DNA from: Sphaerolaimus hirsutus | Taxonomy: Eukaryota > Nematoda > Chromadorea > Monhysterida > Sphaerolaimidae | NCBI GenBank assembly: GCA_964036195.1 | Contig: OZ038453.1 | Location: forward strand, 13,801,206 to 13,865,205 | DNA length: 64,000 bases | Direction: 5' to 3' | In this document: in pieces, positions 35,340 through 47,900 of the stretch | Layout of the letters: every line of letters begins with the position of its first letter | How positions within the stretch are numbered: position 1 is the first letter of the stretch | The notes under the pieces: generated by a model | Databases searched by the model: none | Told to the model about the DNA's origin: nothing | Seen by the model: the letters and a program-made list of their open reading frames with translations, nothing else | Translations under genes and position numbers: made by a program

Positions 35340-36331
35340 CAATGATGCTCGGCGCCATGCCCGTGTCGCTTTTGGCGCTTGGCACGATTTTTACCCGGCG
35401 CCAGGAACAAAATGTTTGGCGCTGGCGGCAGTTAAAAATAGTCGCAAAAGCGCCATGGCGATTTTGGCGCTTGGCATCAAATTCCTGGCGCTCTTTACAT
35501 CACTATTGAGACCCCTGTTTGTGAAACCTGAAATTTTTTGGCCAAAATCTGGATCCCGAGACCGTGACTCCGATAATGTGACCACAATCGCTATCCAAAA
35601 ATCTCAACAAAAAAAAAAGAATCCCGATCCCGTTTGAACCCTAGTTCGCTTGTTTATGTGAATACCTGGCTGTGTGAATACCACGGAAAAAGGTGTAGGT
35701 AAATAGCGTATAAACTACTTAGCATCAATTGTATGAATACCGAATACATTCCATTCTAATCTTCCATTTTATTTTCGTCCGAATGAATGTTGCTCCGCAT
35801 TTCACTAAATATGTAAATAGCGCGACATTGGGTGGGTAACTAATGGGATTGTGTGAAAAGATCCCTCTGAACATGTTGATTGCATTCCCGACGGTGCCGA
35901 TAATATGGGCCCGGTAACACGCACACAAAACTGCCATGCATTCGTGATCAGCTATCTTTCTAGCTAAAGTGTTGTAGCTTACTGTGCGCCTGTATAATTG
36001 TTGGTTGCGGGGTGGTCCATTCGAAAAAGTTTACCTATTTTTGGTGTGATTTTTTTGGCCACTCTGCACTCGCACTTGGGGGTACCAGTTCTATCGACAA
36101 TGGCTTGTTTACGTATGTTTATCAGCAGCTATTAACTACATTTCTCAATTTCTTTTCTTACTTCTAATTGGATTGGGTTGGTCATTTACTCGTTCTGCCT
36201 TTTTTCGCTTTTTTGTGGTGTGTTTTGAATGGCGGTTTTTTGGTCATTTGAATTGATGTCGTCGTTTGATTGAATTCTGATTCACTACCGTAATTCCTAG
36301 AAGTGTTCCCCTTGAATAACCCCTTTCGAAA

Positions 36332-36752
36332 TACCGTATTACCTCGAATTATCCCCCCCTTGAATTACCCCCCCTCGAAATACCCCCCCTAAATTTCGGC
36401 TGAGGAAAAATAACCCCCCCCCCCCCTCGAAATACCCCCCTCAAATTGAGTGTAACGTGAACGTACATGACAATACCGCAGTTTGTGATCTGTACTACGC
36501 AGAACAAACGTTAAAATTGATGATTAAGTGACGTTAGGGAAGGGTTTTTGTGTATATACAGTAATATATGCCTATAAACACATGTGATCTATGTGATTGT
36601 TCGATTTTTTTACGTCTGCGTATGGGGAATTTCCGAAAATTTCTGGCAAAATAATAGACCCACCTCGAATAAACCCCCCCTCGAATTATCCCCCCTCAAA
36701 TTTTGCTGGCGAAATAATAAACCCCCTGGGGGTATTTCGAGGTAATACGGTA
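36332..36752. repeat. ACCGTATTACCTCGAATTA MITE
   Basis: Ends TACCGTATTACCTCGAATTA / GTATTTCGAGGTAATACGGTA with ccccc tracts. Confidence 0.75.
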
Positions 36753-36838
36753 CCCCCCGTTTGGAGTGATGTATTTACACATCATGTATGTATGCAATGT
36801 ATTTTCATTTTATACTAAATACTGGTACAGATACAGAT

Positions 36839-37284
36839 TACCGTATTTCCTCGAAATACCCCCCCCCCCCTCGAAATACCCCCGTCTCGAAATACCCCCT
36901 CCCCCTCAAAATGGGCACTATGAACATATAACCCCCCCCTCGAAATAACCCCCAAATTCAGTGTAAAGAGAACGTAGATTACAAATGCTGCGGGAAACGC
37001 AGACCACACGTGAAAAACAATGACTGTGTTATGATAGAACATGGTTTATACCGTCTACGTACTTATATCAGTCTATAGAGTCTTATAAGTGACAGTTTTT
37101 TTGCATCTTTTGACGTCTGTGTACAGTTACAAACAACGACTTAGTACTGGGATCTCAAAAAAAATTCTGGCGAAATAATAACCCCCCCCCCTCGAAGTAC
37201 CCCCCCCCCCCTCGTTTAACCCCCCCTCAAAATGTCCACTCTGAAAAAATAAACCCCCTGGGGGTATTTCGAGGAAATACGGTA
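36839..37284. repeat. ACCGTATTTCCTCGAAATAC MITE
   Basis: Ends TACCGTATTTCCTCGAAATA / TTTCGAGGAAATACGGTA; inner CTCGAAATACCCCC units. Confidence 0.8.
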
Positions 37285-37315
37285 GTTTGCATACCTTTGA
37301 TATTAAGGGTGTTCT

Positions 37316-37574
37316 TACCGTATTTCATCGAAATACCCCCCTCGAAATACCCCCCTCAAAATGGGCACTATGAATTTGTGGTTCGGGAAATGCATAACAG
37401 ACGTTCAAAACACGTACTGTGTTACGTTAGAACATCGTTTATACCATCTACATCCTTATATAAGGCTGTAAAAACTTATAAATGGTGGTTATTGTTGCAT
37501 TTTCACGTTTTTCTCTCAAAATTTTCACTCTGAAAGAATAAACCCCCCGGGGGGTAATTTGAGGAAATACGGTA
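37316..37574. repeat. ACCGTATTTCATCGAAATAC MITE (short)
   Basis: Same ends as 36839; internally deleted version (259 bp). Confidence 0.8.
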
Positions 37575-37724
37575 TTTAAGTACTGAATACTGATCTGACC
37601 AAAATTTTGTCAAATTTGAGTTAAGCGACGTTTACACTGATTTTGGTGCCAACAAAAAAGGAGTGAGAAAGTTCCATAATTCTGGAATAAAGTTCCATGT
37701 CTGCAACAAAAAGCAGTGATGTGT

Positions 37725-37958
37725 AGGCCCTACGCACACTAGTTTTCACCCTGACATTTGTGAAAACTGAAATGGCGACATGGCGACATCCAGCGACATG
37801 GCGACATCTTATTGTATGCTTTATGTGTTTTAGTTTTCAAATTTTAACTTTCATTTATTTAAATTGAAATTCAATTAAATCATTCAACCGTGTTCATTAA
37901 TTTGCATTGCAAAAATTTTCACACGACGTCACGGTGAAAACTAGTGTGTAGGCACATA
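37725..37958. repeat. CACTAGTTTTCACC MITE, copy 3
   Basis: Ends CACACTAGTTTTCACCCTGA / TCACGGTGAAAACTAGTGTG; contains CATGGCGACATC tandem units. Confidence 0.75.
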
Positions 37959-37995
37959 CTCACCAGTTGAATGTACACACGTGCCAATTTGCAGA

Positions 37996-38441
37996 TACCG
38001 TATTTCTTCTGATAGAAGAGCGCCGTTCTATTTTTTTGGTCAACTTTTTTACCTGCCGTTCTATTGGAGGCTGCTGTTCTATTTTATTCACCAAAATTTT
38101 TCAGACATTTTTCATTTGAACATTTTTAATCACGTTTAATCATTTAAAACACGTTTTTAATCAAAAATGAACAACATTTTACTATCAGAGCATCAATTCA
38201 AACAAAACAAAATGCGAAAATAACCCTAAATCATCGTTCTGAATAGCTTGGATGTTCTCACCAACCATTTTTCTTATATTTGTGTGTTCTGTCACACTTC
38301 CAACTTAATTTCTACCTGCCGTTCTATTGGAGGCTGCCGTTCTATTAATTTCGTGAGTGCAAAAAAAGTGCCAAAACCTGCCGTTCTATTGGAGGTGCCG
38401 TTCTATTGGAGGTATGCCGTTCTATTAGAAGAAATACGGTA
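37996..38441. repeat. ACCGTATTTCTTCT MITE with GCCGTTCTATT arrays
   Basis: Ends TACCGTATTTCTTCTGATAG / CTATTAGAAGAAATACGGTA; interior repeats CTGCCGTTCTATTGGAGG six times or so. A second, left-end fragment begins at about 44252. Confidence 0.8.
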
Positions 38442-38793
38442 ATTCGTGCATGTCGTTCAAGTTTTATTATGAATTTCAGTTGAGTTCGGTTTCAAAACGA
38501 AAACAAAAAATGTCGAAAAATTCCACCCTCACTGGAATTCACATTTTATTACACACATTTATCCCAAATTTCAGGTCGATATGGAATTATTGGTGCCATA
38601 ATTTTCTAACCTTTGTGCTTGTAAAGACTTTCGTTCTAAATGGCACATTTTCTAAAAATGATCGACTTTGAGATCTTACCTACCTAGACTTTTTCCTGAT
38701 ACCGCGTACTATCCAGGTACCCCGCTCCCCCCAATGATGACTCGTCAAAAGTGGCATAAGCTAACTGACCACTAGGTAACAATCAATCCAAAG

Positions 38794-38978
38794 ATGCAGT
38801 TGCGCATTTTCTTGGCACTTTGCCCACCATTTTTTGCTTTTTTAACTAAAGCCGCTGAGAGGGTGATCACCTGTTTGGATGGTGACATTTGGTGGCCCCC
38901 TGGATTCAGAGATATGGTGCAAATCCATAATTATGCGGCAGATAAAGATGGCTGTAAGAGTAATTGGTGCCTTTTTAG
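38794..38978 (+). CDS. Membrane protein exon 1 (signal peptide)
   Basis: ATG 38794 begins a hydrophobic leader ending near LTKA; then ERVITCLDGDIWWPPGF and KDGCKSNWCLF. Donor TTTAG/GTGAGG, phase 2. First ATG after in-frame non-coding sequence, with context CCAAAGATG. Confidence 0.8.
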
Positions 38979-41900
38979 GTGAGGTTTTGTGTGGGGAGAA
39001 GTTTTGTTAATGTATTATTTGGGGGGTGGGTAACATTTTGTCTTTCAATCTTTAACTCGGTGATGCCATTTAAAAAAAGTCAAATTTGGTTTGAAGTACT
39101 AAATTACTGGTTTTTGACAAGAGTCGAAAATGTCCAAAATTGACAATTCTTTTACGAATATTTTTCAAATTCTCTTATAACATTCTGCCCACCAATGTTC
39201 GATGGTCAGGTACCCGTCAATATCGAAATGAATCAAAACACATACTCGCCCATAAGTCCCCAAACCTCAAAATAAGCCCCCCCCCCTCAATTTCAGGTCC
39301 TATCTGAACAAATCGTTGCCGCTTTCCTACGCCCCATACCGCTATTCATTCGGCTGCGCGCCGGACCACATGTGCGACAACACGAGAACTAGTCATTCAT
39401 GGTTGGTTTTAAGTGACTTGACTCTTTAGGTCAAATGTGTGGACCGTAACACCTGGAATAGAGCCCCCTTTGAAAAAAGCCCCTTCCACCGGTGAAGCTG
39501 GGCTAAAAAAAAGCCCCGTCATGGCGCCATTGGCGTGCATCTCCAAAGGGAAGGGGGGTGTAAAATCAAACCCACCACCTTACTCCGAATATTGTGGCTA
39601 CACAAGCTTGTTTTCATGGTTCCAGTTTGAAAACTTGTTCAATAGCTGAATGGCGTCGCGAACGCTGATTGACGCGGCACCATGGCGGCACCGAAAAGCG
39701 CCAGGTGCAATGGCGCCATGACGGGGTCTCTTTTACTCCGGCTTAACCCAGCTAGCAAACCAGCTTGTGTGGCGCCATTGTTGAAAAAAAAAAATTTCGG
39801 CAATTGCATTGGAAGCCTGCTGTGCGACGCGTGCAGCCGAAATCTGAGTTGACACAGACCAGTTGATACGTATGTGTCAACTAGTTTGCAAATAATCTAA
39901 AAAATCACCCAAAGGCGTTTCGCGTTCGACACGGCCGACGGGATCCGCGTAAACTTTTACTGCATCATATCGAAAACGGCCGTGCTGTGGACGTGCTGCG
40001 CGGACGATTCGATACGCAGGCACCAGTTGCCCTTGTTGACCGATGTTCTGATGGGGAATAGGTGCGTTTTGGTAGAGATGGGGGGTTTTAAAGTGTTTTT
40101 GTTGATTTGAGGGGTCGTTATTAATGACTGTTTGGTTTTTGGTTTTGGTGGTTAACATTTGGAGGTTTTAATGGCGCACCGCACACTCAAAATTTTCAAG
40201 GGCGGTTCGAACGTTTTTGAGTTCCGCCAAGGCAGAACTCCAAGGGCGGTTCGAACATTTTTATTTGGGAATAATGTGTCATTTTTAGGGCATTTGGATG
40301 AAATTCACACGAATCCGGATGAATTCACACAGTTTTTGTCCATCTGCATATCATTACAAAACATTTCAAAAACATTGGGACACTTTCAATTCCACCCTTG
40401 ACTTAATAGATATGCCCTTTAGAGAAGGTTGTTATGAGAAGCACATCTTATTTATGTTACCAAATATATTTGTGAAAAAAAAATTTTATAGGTAGATGTA
40501 GGCTTTGTCTTCAAAAATGAATAGAGAATTTTTTTAGTAATATCCACTTGTTTAAAAGATATTGAAGTTCACCGTGTGGCATATTTGTGTAAACCGAAAC
40601 TGAATTCCACCCTCTAGAAAGTGTCCCAATGTTTTCTTGCCTAGATGGCGCACTGCACACTCAAAATTGTCAAGGGCGGTTCAGACGTTTTTGCGTTCCG
40701 CCAAGGTGGAATTCCAAGGGCGGTTCAGACATTTTGCACTTTCCTACCTGTCTGAAATAATTCCGCCCATGCACAATCCGGGGCAATTCCGCCATCGTGC
40801 AAAGTGTTCGAACGTTTCATGTGCGGAATTGAAATCGAGGGCAGTTCGAACGTTTTTGGATTCTGCCCCCGTTTTTAATTCCGCCCTTTTGAATTCCGCC
40901 CTTGAAAAAGTGTTCGAACTGCAACTGAAAATTTGAGTGTGCCGTGCAACGATGAGTCTTCCCCAGAGTTGTTAAAAGTAGCGAACTTTAAAAAAGTGTA
41001 AAATACTTTGTTAATCACCCCCGAGTACATACATAAAATGTTAAGTAAAACATTTTGTTACAAAACGTGAGTATTTAAATGTGAGTAATAATACTTTTTT
41101 TCCATGAAAAAGAAAAAGAAAAAGCGAGTACTTTTTCATAGTGTATGCGTACATGACATGTGCTTGTTTTTCGGATAATGTAAAAGCGTGTACGTTTTAG
41201 ATTTTAAACTGGTAGACATAACGGATGTGTTTTTAAGATTAAGTCTGAGCAGTACTATAAATACGTACATAACAGTGTAGTCACTTTTCATGGAAATTTC
41301 TTCAACACACTTTCATTACTCAGGTACTTGTCAAAAGTACGCGTATATGTGATCATAGGTACTTTGTATGAGAAAGTGTACCGTATTTCTCCGTGTGAAG
41401 GACCCCCCCGTGCACAACACCCGGGGTGTTATACAGCTGCATAGCACCCCTGGGGTGCTATGCTAGGTTTCAAAAAGATCACCCGATTTGAATTGCTTAA
41501 ATACGCGGCGTGGCGCGCGCCACTCATTGTAATTCCGCGGCACGCATTTTTCCATTGAATTGATGCGCACTGGGAACAAAAAAAATTGGATTTGGAGGTG
41601 TTTCCGTGTATAACACCCCCTGACCTAACACCCGGGTGTTATACAAGGTTTAAAAAAAGGTTGCTGCAAAGTGTCTCAATTTTGTATAGCACCCGGGTGC
41701 TTTACACGGAGAAATACGGTAAATGTATTTACCTACTCAGTACTTGAGTATAGGTATGTTTTTTGAACGTAAATACATTTTAAAATTACTGTATTCCCAT
41801 TAAAAAATTATACAAAATGTGACCCTAACCATCCAGGAGATTCTCGGGCGACATTGGCGACTCAGTCAAAGTGTACACAGCCGATATAATGGCTGAAACA

Positions 41901-44900
41901 TGGGCTGAAGCTACGAGAATTTCCGGCGGTGATAGAGGCGCGTTAATTGACGCGCATGTGGATGATTTTGTCAATGTTCTGCTCAATGTGAGTGATGTGA
42001 AAAAGGAGAAAGTAAAGGTTAGAGGTGTTGGAGTTTGTTGTTTCTGGGAAATTTGAGTTGAGTTAACTTTGAATACGTTTCAGACTCATCAATAAAATAT
42101 GTCAATAGTGGTTAGCGTTCCAAAAAATGGGTGATTTTCAAAAAATATAATTAAATATTTTCTCAGAAAATCTCTCAAAAATAAAATATAATGAAATATT
42201 CTCTCTGAAAAAACGCTGAGAAAATATAAATAAATATAAATGAGAGATTTAATTATATATTTTTTCTCACAAATAAAATATAATTAAATCCCTCTGGTAA
42301 AAAACTGGAGAAAATATTATTAAATAAGAGATTTTTCTATATTTAATTATATTTTTAAATATAAATCTCCCAGAGATTTTTGGAACGCTAATCGTGGTAT
42401 CGATTTATCCCCATTTTCTATCCATGATTCCTTTGCTGCATAAAACGGCATGTTGTGTTTTGTGAAAAAATAAAGCAGTGTGTATATTGTGATTTAATTA
42501 CCGTATTTCCTCGAATTACCCCCCGGGGGTTTATTTTTTCAGAGTGAAAATTTTGAGAGAAAAACGTGAAAAATGCAACAATAACCACCATTTATAAGTT
42601 ATATCAGCCCTATAAATATAAGGATGTAGATGGTATAAGCGATGTTCTAACGTAACACAGTAAGTGTTTTGAACGTCCGTGGGGTCCGTTATGCATTTCC
42701 CGGACCACAAATTCATAGTGCCCATTTTGAGGGCGTTATTTCGAGGAAATACGGTATATTTTCTTAAAATAACCAATTTTTCAATACTTATCTCAGAAAA
42801 TCTTTCAAAAAGAAAAAATAATAAAATCTCTCCGTAAAAAGCTGCAAAAATATAAATAACGATTTATCTATATTTTTATCTATATTTTTTATTTTATATA
42901 TATTTTTACATTGTTATATTTATATCTTATACATTGTTATTTAGTTTATACATTGTTATATATTTTATATATCACTATATTTTTAAACCCCCCACTCTGC
43001 AGTATTTCCAGACCTACATCAACGCCGTGCTGCACGGCAAATCACTCGGCCCGTCCATGGAAACCCTGGTAGCTGTGGTTTTCACGCCCGTTTGCGTCCT
43101 GCTCTTGTTGATTTGCATTTGCGCCGTTTGCTGTTGGAGAAGGTAAATGGGAATTGTGTTCTTGCTGGGGTGTGTGGCTTTTACTGGTGCCGATTCTGTC
43201 GGTTGGAAAGTATACCTAGCCAGAAAAAGTAACTGATAAAGTTCGAGCTGGATTACTTATGTATGTAAATACTTTCACAAAAAGAAAAATATTTAAAAAA
43301 GAAAAAGGCGGAGTCGCGTACAAACGAGGAAGTTTTTCCCTATCGTGTTTTTTCTTTTTTTGCTGGATTTTTTTATAATTTGTTAATGATGACGTCATGA
43401 TGGAGTGTTTCCTTCAGAAAAATGCATAGCATGCGGTCCATCGAGTATACATTGATCAAGCATTTATGACCCTGTACACAACTGCAAGTAAACTTTCTCT
43501 TGCAAGCAGTAGCTGGAAGTAATGAAGAAAGTGTGAACCAATGCTAGCATTGATTAAAATGGGCGATTTTGAGAAGCTATTATCTCAGAAAATCCTCAAC
43601 CGCGAAGCTAAAATCACTCAACCGTCACCTCCACCCCACTCCCCATCGAAATTTTCATAGCGTAATAATAAACCCCCATGGGTGTAATTCGAGGTAATAC
43701 GGTATTTGATTAAAGGTTGTCACTCAATATACACATTTTTGAGCGCACGTATAAAGATTCCTGATAATTCGCATTCTCTGATAGTTTGTCTATATTCATC
43801 TTTTTCCCTAATTTAAAATAACAAAATCAAATTTAAACAACCGCTTATTTCCACTCGCACACCTAAATGATTTTTTATTAATTTTTTACAAAACAATTTC
43901 ACCACCCATTTCCCAGACGAAAATCTCGCCGCGCAAAACAAGAGGAATTCAAAGGGATCCGTTCAATGTTGCAAGTGCACGCGCAAAAAGCCAATGTCGC
44001 CGTACCCGCCGTGGCTGCCGATGCGTACAGCAAAGAAGTACTCAGGGGTATTGAAATTCAGGAGAAAAAGACGGTGTGGGGACTTAGGTTTTTGGTTGGA
44101 TAGGTGCCAACTGTTTAGTGATGTTTTTATTTTGGTTGATTCTCTGTTGCCAGTTGCCAAACCACTTATTGGAGGTGATTCCCGCGAACTGGCAATAAAT
44201 TGTCTTGACAAACGACAAATTTATGCAAATTTCTTAAATATTTACCTTAATTACCGTATTTCTTTGTATAGAAAAGCACCGTTCTAATTTTTTCATGAAC
44301 TTATTTACCTGTCGTTCTTATTTACCTTCCGTTATATTTCTTTCACCACTTTTTTTTTGAAAATCACATTTTTATTTGAAAATGACGTTATTCTTATACC
44401 TACACTTGAACTTGAGCAACACTTAAATAGGTATAAGAGATCAATCTGAATATAGCATACCTATTTAGACATAAATCTGGCAATCTTAAATACAAGACAC
44501 GCGTGTTTATCACAAGAAAAACTCACAAGAAAACCCTGCACCCGCCAAAAAAAAAACAAATAAAGAAAAACAAATAATAAAAACCCCTCCCAGGAAGACC
44601 AACGTGCCCGACGTCGGGCGGCCAATCACCGTCGGGCAACCCAATCTGGTGGTGGGCGGAGTCGCAGGGACCGGAGGAACACCAGCGCGGGCCAGAGCAC
44701 GGGGGGAGGCACCGGCAGGAGGAGGGGTGCAGATGGGGGTAGAAGTGGCAGGTATGGGGAGGCTAACTCGGTTAGGGGGGCGGGGGGGTGGCCAGTTTTT
44801 GGATGAGTGCCAAGTTTAGGTGTGGTTGTCGGAGGCTTTTTGGAGTCTGCGCAAGCAATAGATCAATTGTAAAGTGATCCCCTAGTCGCGTGACAAAAAT

Positions 44901-47900
44901 GTGTGTGAAGTGGTGAGTTCACTAAGTGAAAAAACTTGTCACTAATTTTTTATACTTTTTTGACGATAAAATTTTCCTATTCACAAGCTGGGACCAATGC
45001 CAAAATGTACTGTGCCGCAAAAAGCGACAGCTCGATTTGTGCCTAGCACCATTTCTCCCGCGGTCCATTTCTCTCTCGCATGACTATTGATGTTAATTAA
45101 TAATATTTTTAATAATTATTATTATTATGGCCGAATTAGTGACTGGAATGGCTTTGCCTGAAGGCGTTTGCTGCATAGTAAACCATTTAGATTTTTTGCT
45201 GGGATTTTTGCCCGTGTTTGCATTGTTACGCATAATATCCTCTCTTTTGCAGCAGTTTTATTCAAGCAAGGTTATTGGGTTTATGAATTCTCACATTTCC
45301 AGTCTGTAGGATCTAATTTACTACTATTTAGGTACATAAAGTATATTTTGTATCTACCGTAAATCCTCAAATAAGTTTTCAGGGGAGTTAATTTTTCCTC
45401 AGAGTTTGTTCAGGGGGTACTTATTCGAGGGGGTGTTATTCGAGGGGGGAGAATTTATTTTGCCGTCACAATATTCAGGAAAATTTGTTCAATTGATTTG
45501 GGTGAACAGGTTAAATTAAGTTGATCCATTTTATAAGCATTCATAAAACCCTTTTCAACCATTAATAACTAAAACTCGTGTTTTACGCCGAGCATTGGGG
45601 GCATTGGAAAAAAGGCGCCACTTGCAGTTTCAATTCAAATTTCCAAGTAACATCGAGCCAAAAGCCTGCAGCATTAGTGTTGGCAAAACGCCAGAAAAAT
45701 GCCGCCATGGCGAGATTCAAAATGGCGCTTTGCGCCAAAAGCAACAATGGCGCCATTCCATCACTAGTTCACATTCGTTTTCCTTTCACACTTTTCCATC
45801 CCACTTAGATGCCCACTTTTTCATCCCACCCAATTTCAGATGGTGCAATTCGAATACACGGAGGGGGAAATGTCCCCGTGCGATTCCAGCGCCAGTTCGC
45901 ACATGCGCAGAAACGCGCCCCGCCGAAGCAGACAATACCAGCAGAACGGGGTGTGTCAACTGGGAAGTGTTTTTGTCAACTGTAAATTGTCTTTGTCAAC
46001 TCGAATGTGTAGGATCTGAGTTTCTCGCCGGTGGTCGCGCGGAGGCGCCCGCCCAAATTAAACTCGAGATCGAGGACAGTACCCGGAGTAAATTTTTAAG
46101 CGCTATTTTTACTTTTGCAATTATTTTAATATTTTATTTCGTATTGTTATGGAGCATGAAATATGTTAATGATTTGAATAACGCTTGTTCGCTTGTAAAA
46201 TACCCGTTTTGGCTTTTCGGGTAATTTTTCTCCAATTTTACATTTGCATGCCACGATTTGCATGCATTTGCATGCTCAACAATCACGATTCAGTCTAACT
46301 TTTCAAGAAATACATAACCCTTGTTACCTTCATCTGTAGCCACACCTCTATCCAATAAAATGTGCAACTTTGGCTTTTTTGAAAGTGACGATAGAAATAA
46401 CAGGTATAGTAGAATACTTCGAATAATGTACAACAGAATGGGGTGCACGAAAGTGTTGTATGAGATCGCAACAAAAGACACTTCATTAGTTTACTCCCAA
46501 ATATAAATCACTTATATACTTAGGTATATTCATTGTAATCATTAAAAATGTAAATTATGGGTGATTTTTTGAATGCTAACGCAAAACTCCAACGCTCACT
46601 CGTCTATCGGGCACCCTACGCGCGCCGGCATAGGCTCGCGCGGCATCTGACCCGCTTGGCATGTAGGCCCCTTGCGGGGGTCGCATGGGGGCTGCTCAGC
46701 TAGTTATCCATCCCGAGGCTTCTATCCCCTGAGCCCCGCCCCCAAATCTCTCAACTATCTACTACATAGCTAGATACAGCTAGACAGTTTGCAATGGGGG
46801 GAGGCTGTTCAGGGGAAATTAGCCAAAAAATTGCCTCTGGGATAAATAGCTGGGCGGTTTGGTGTGGGGTTACCCGTCCCCTTTCTTACCCTGCGGGTAT
46901 AATGTGTCTATAATAGGTCTACGTGCGTAATGGGTTTACATGCGCACTAGGCCTTGACCCTCTATGATGCCGCCAGGGTCAAAACCCTGGAAACCCCTGA
47001 TCCGCTGTCTACATGCCAAACGGGTTTACATGCCGACAGGCACAGGGCCGTGTCGGGGCAGCTCACTCGCGCCTTACCTCCAAATTGAATCTGACCCCCG
47101 GCGCCACTTCGCAGCTGTGGGACGACTCTGGCGCAACTATGGCGCCCCCATCTTCGAGCGGCGACGCCAGGCGCTTTAGTTCCAGGTCCGATTTGCAGGG
47201 CAGGCGCCACGAGAAAAGGTCCGCCCCCAGCGCTGGGGGTAATCCATCCAGGAAGGGCACTAGGAGCACTCATGTGGGTTGTTTTGGGTTTTGGGGTTTT
47301 TTGTGTGGGTTGAGTGTTGACTGGAATTTATGGTGTCTGTTTGTGGTGTACTGTGTTATACCCGCGGGTTGGGTTCATGGAATCACCGGAACCCCATTAA
47401 TATTTACCAGAAATAATTCATGAAATTTACCGCAACTTCTGAAAACAATCATTCATACCCTTGAACTCCTCAGTTGGTTAAATACTTCCACGCGGCTTGT
47501 TCAAGTATTTATGGTACGCGTATTAACTAGGGTGTCAACAAAAACTTTTTGGCGGAAAACGGAAACGGAAATGGAAAAAAATTTGCACCTGCCGGAAAAC
47601 GGAAAAATGAAAGGCCGGAAAACGGAAACCGAAAAAAATTGCTGAAATTTTGCCGGAAACGGAAATAAAAATTGCAGAAATTTATCCAGACATCAAAAAA
47701 TTGGCAGAAATCTTGCTAGAAATAGAAACAATTCGCATAATTGAGAACCTGCATGCATGTTTACCAGTTTAGCTGAAACAGAAAACAGAGAATTGAGTCA
47801 GAAAATGGAAAAAAGTTGGAAAAACAGACAATTGAGCCGGAAAACAGAAAAAAGGCAGAAAAACTGAAATTTAGCCGGAAAACGGAAAATGAGCCAGAAA

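Larger units (their letters stand above)
30871..38793. other. Intergenic region between TWNK and the membrane-protein gene
   Basis: No coding exon found. Contains MITEs at 31652-31840, 32880-33345, 33516-33652, 34405-34592, 34612-34861, 35092-35339, 36332-36752, 36839-37284, 37316-37574, 37725-37958 and 37996-38441, plus a CGGGAT-element remnant ending TTTGAACCCTA near 35643. Spacers are AT-rich. A promoter for the downstream gene must lie near 38450-38790, but no clear element is readable. Confidence 0.6.

Noticed and set aside
40171-40950. Possible tRNA B-box-like GGTTCGAAC sequences
   Set aside because: They are tandem units of an inverted-repeat element (GGGCGGTTCGAACGTTTT); no cloverleaf could be drawn.
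45595-46224. 209-codon plus-strand ORF
   Set aside because: Runs through two exons and an intron of the membrane-protein gene in the wrong frame and starts in GGCGC-repeat sequence.
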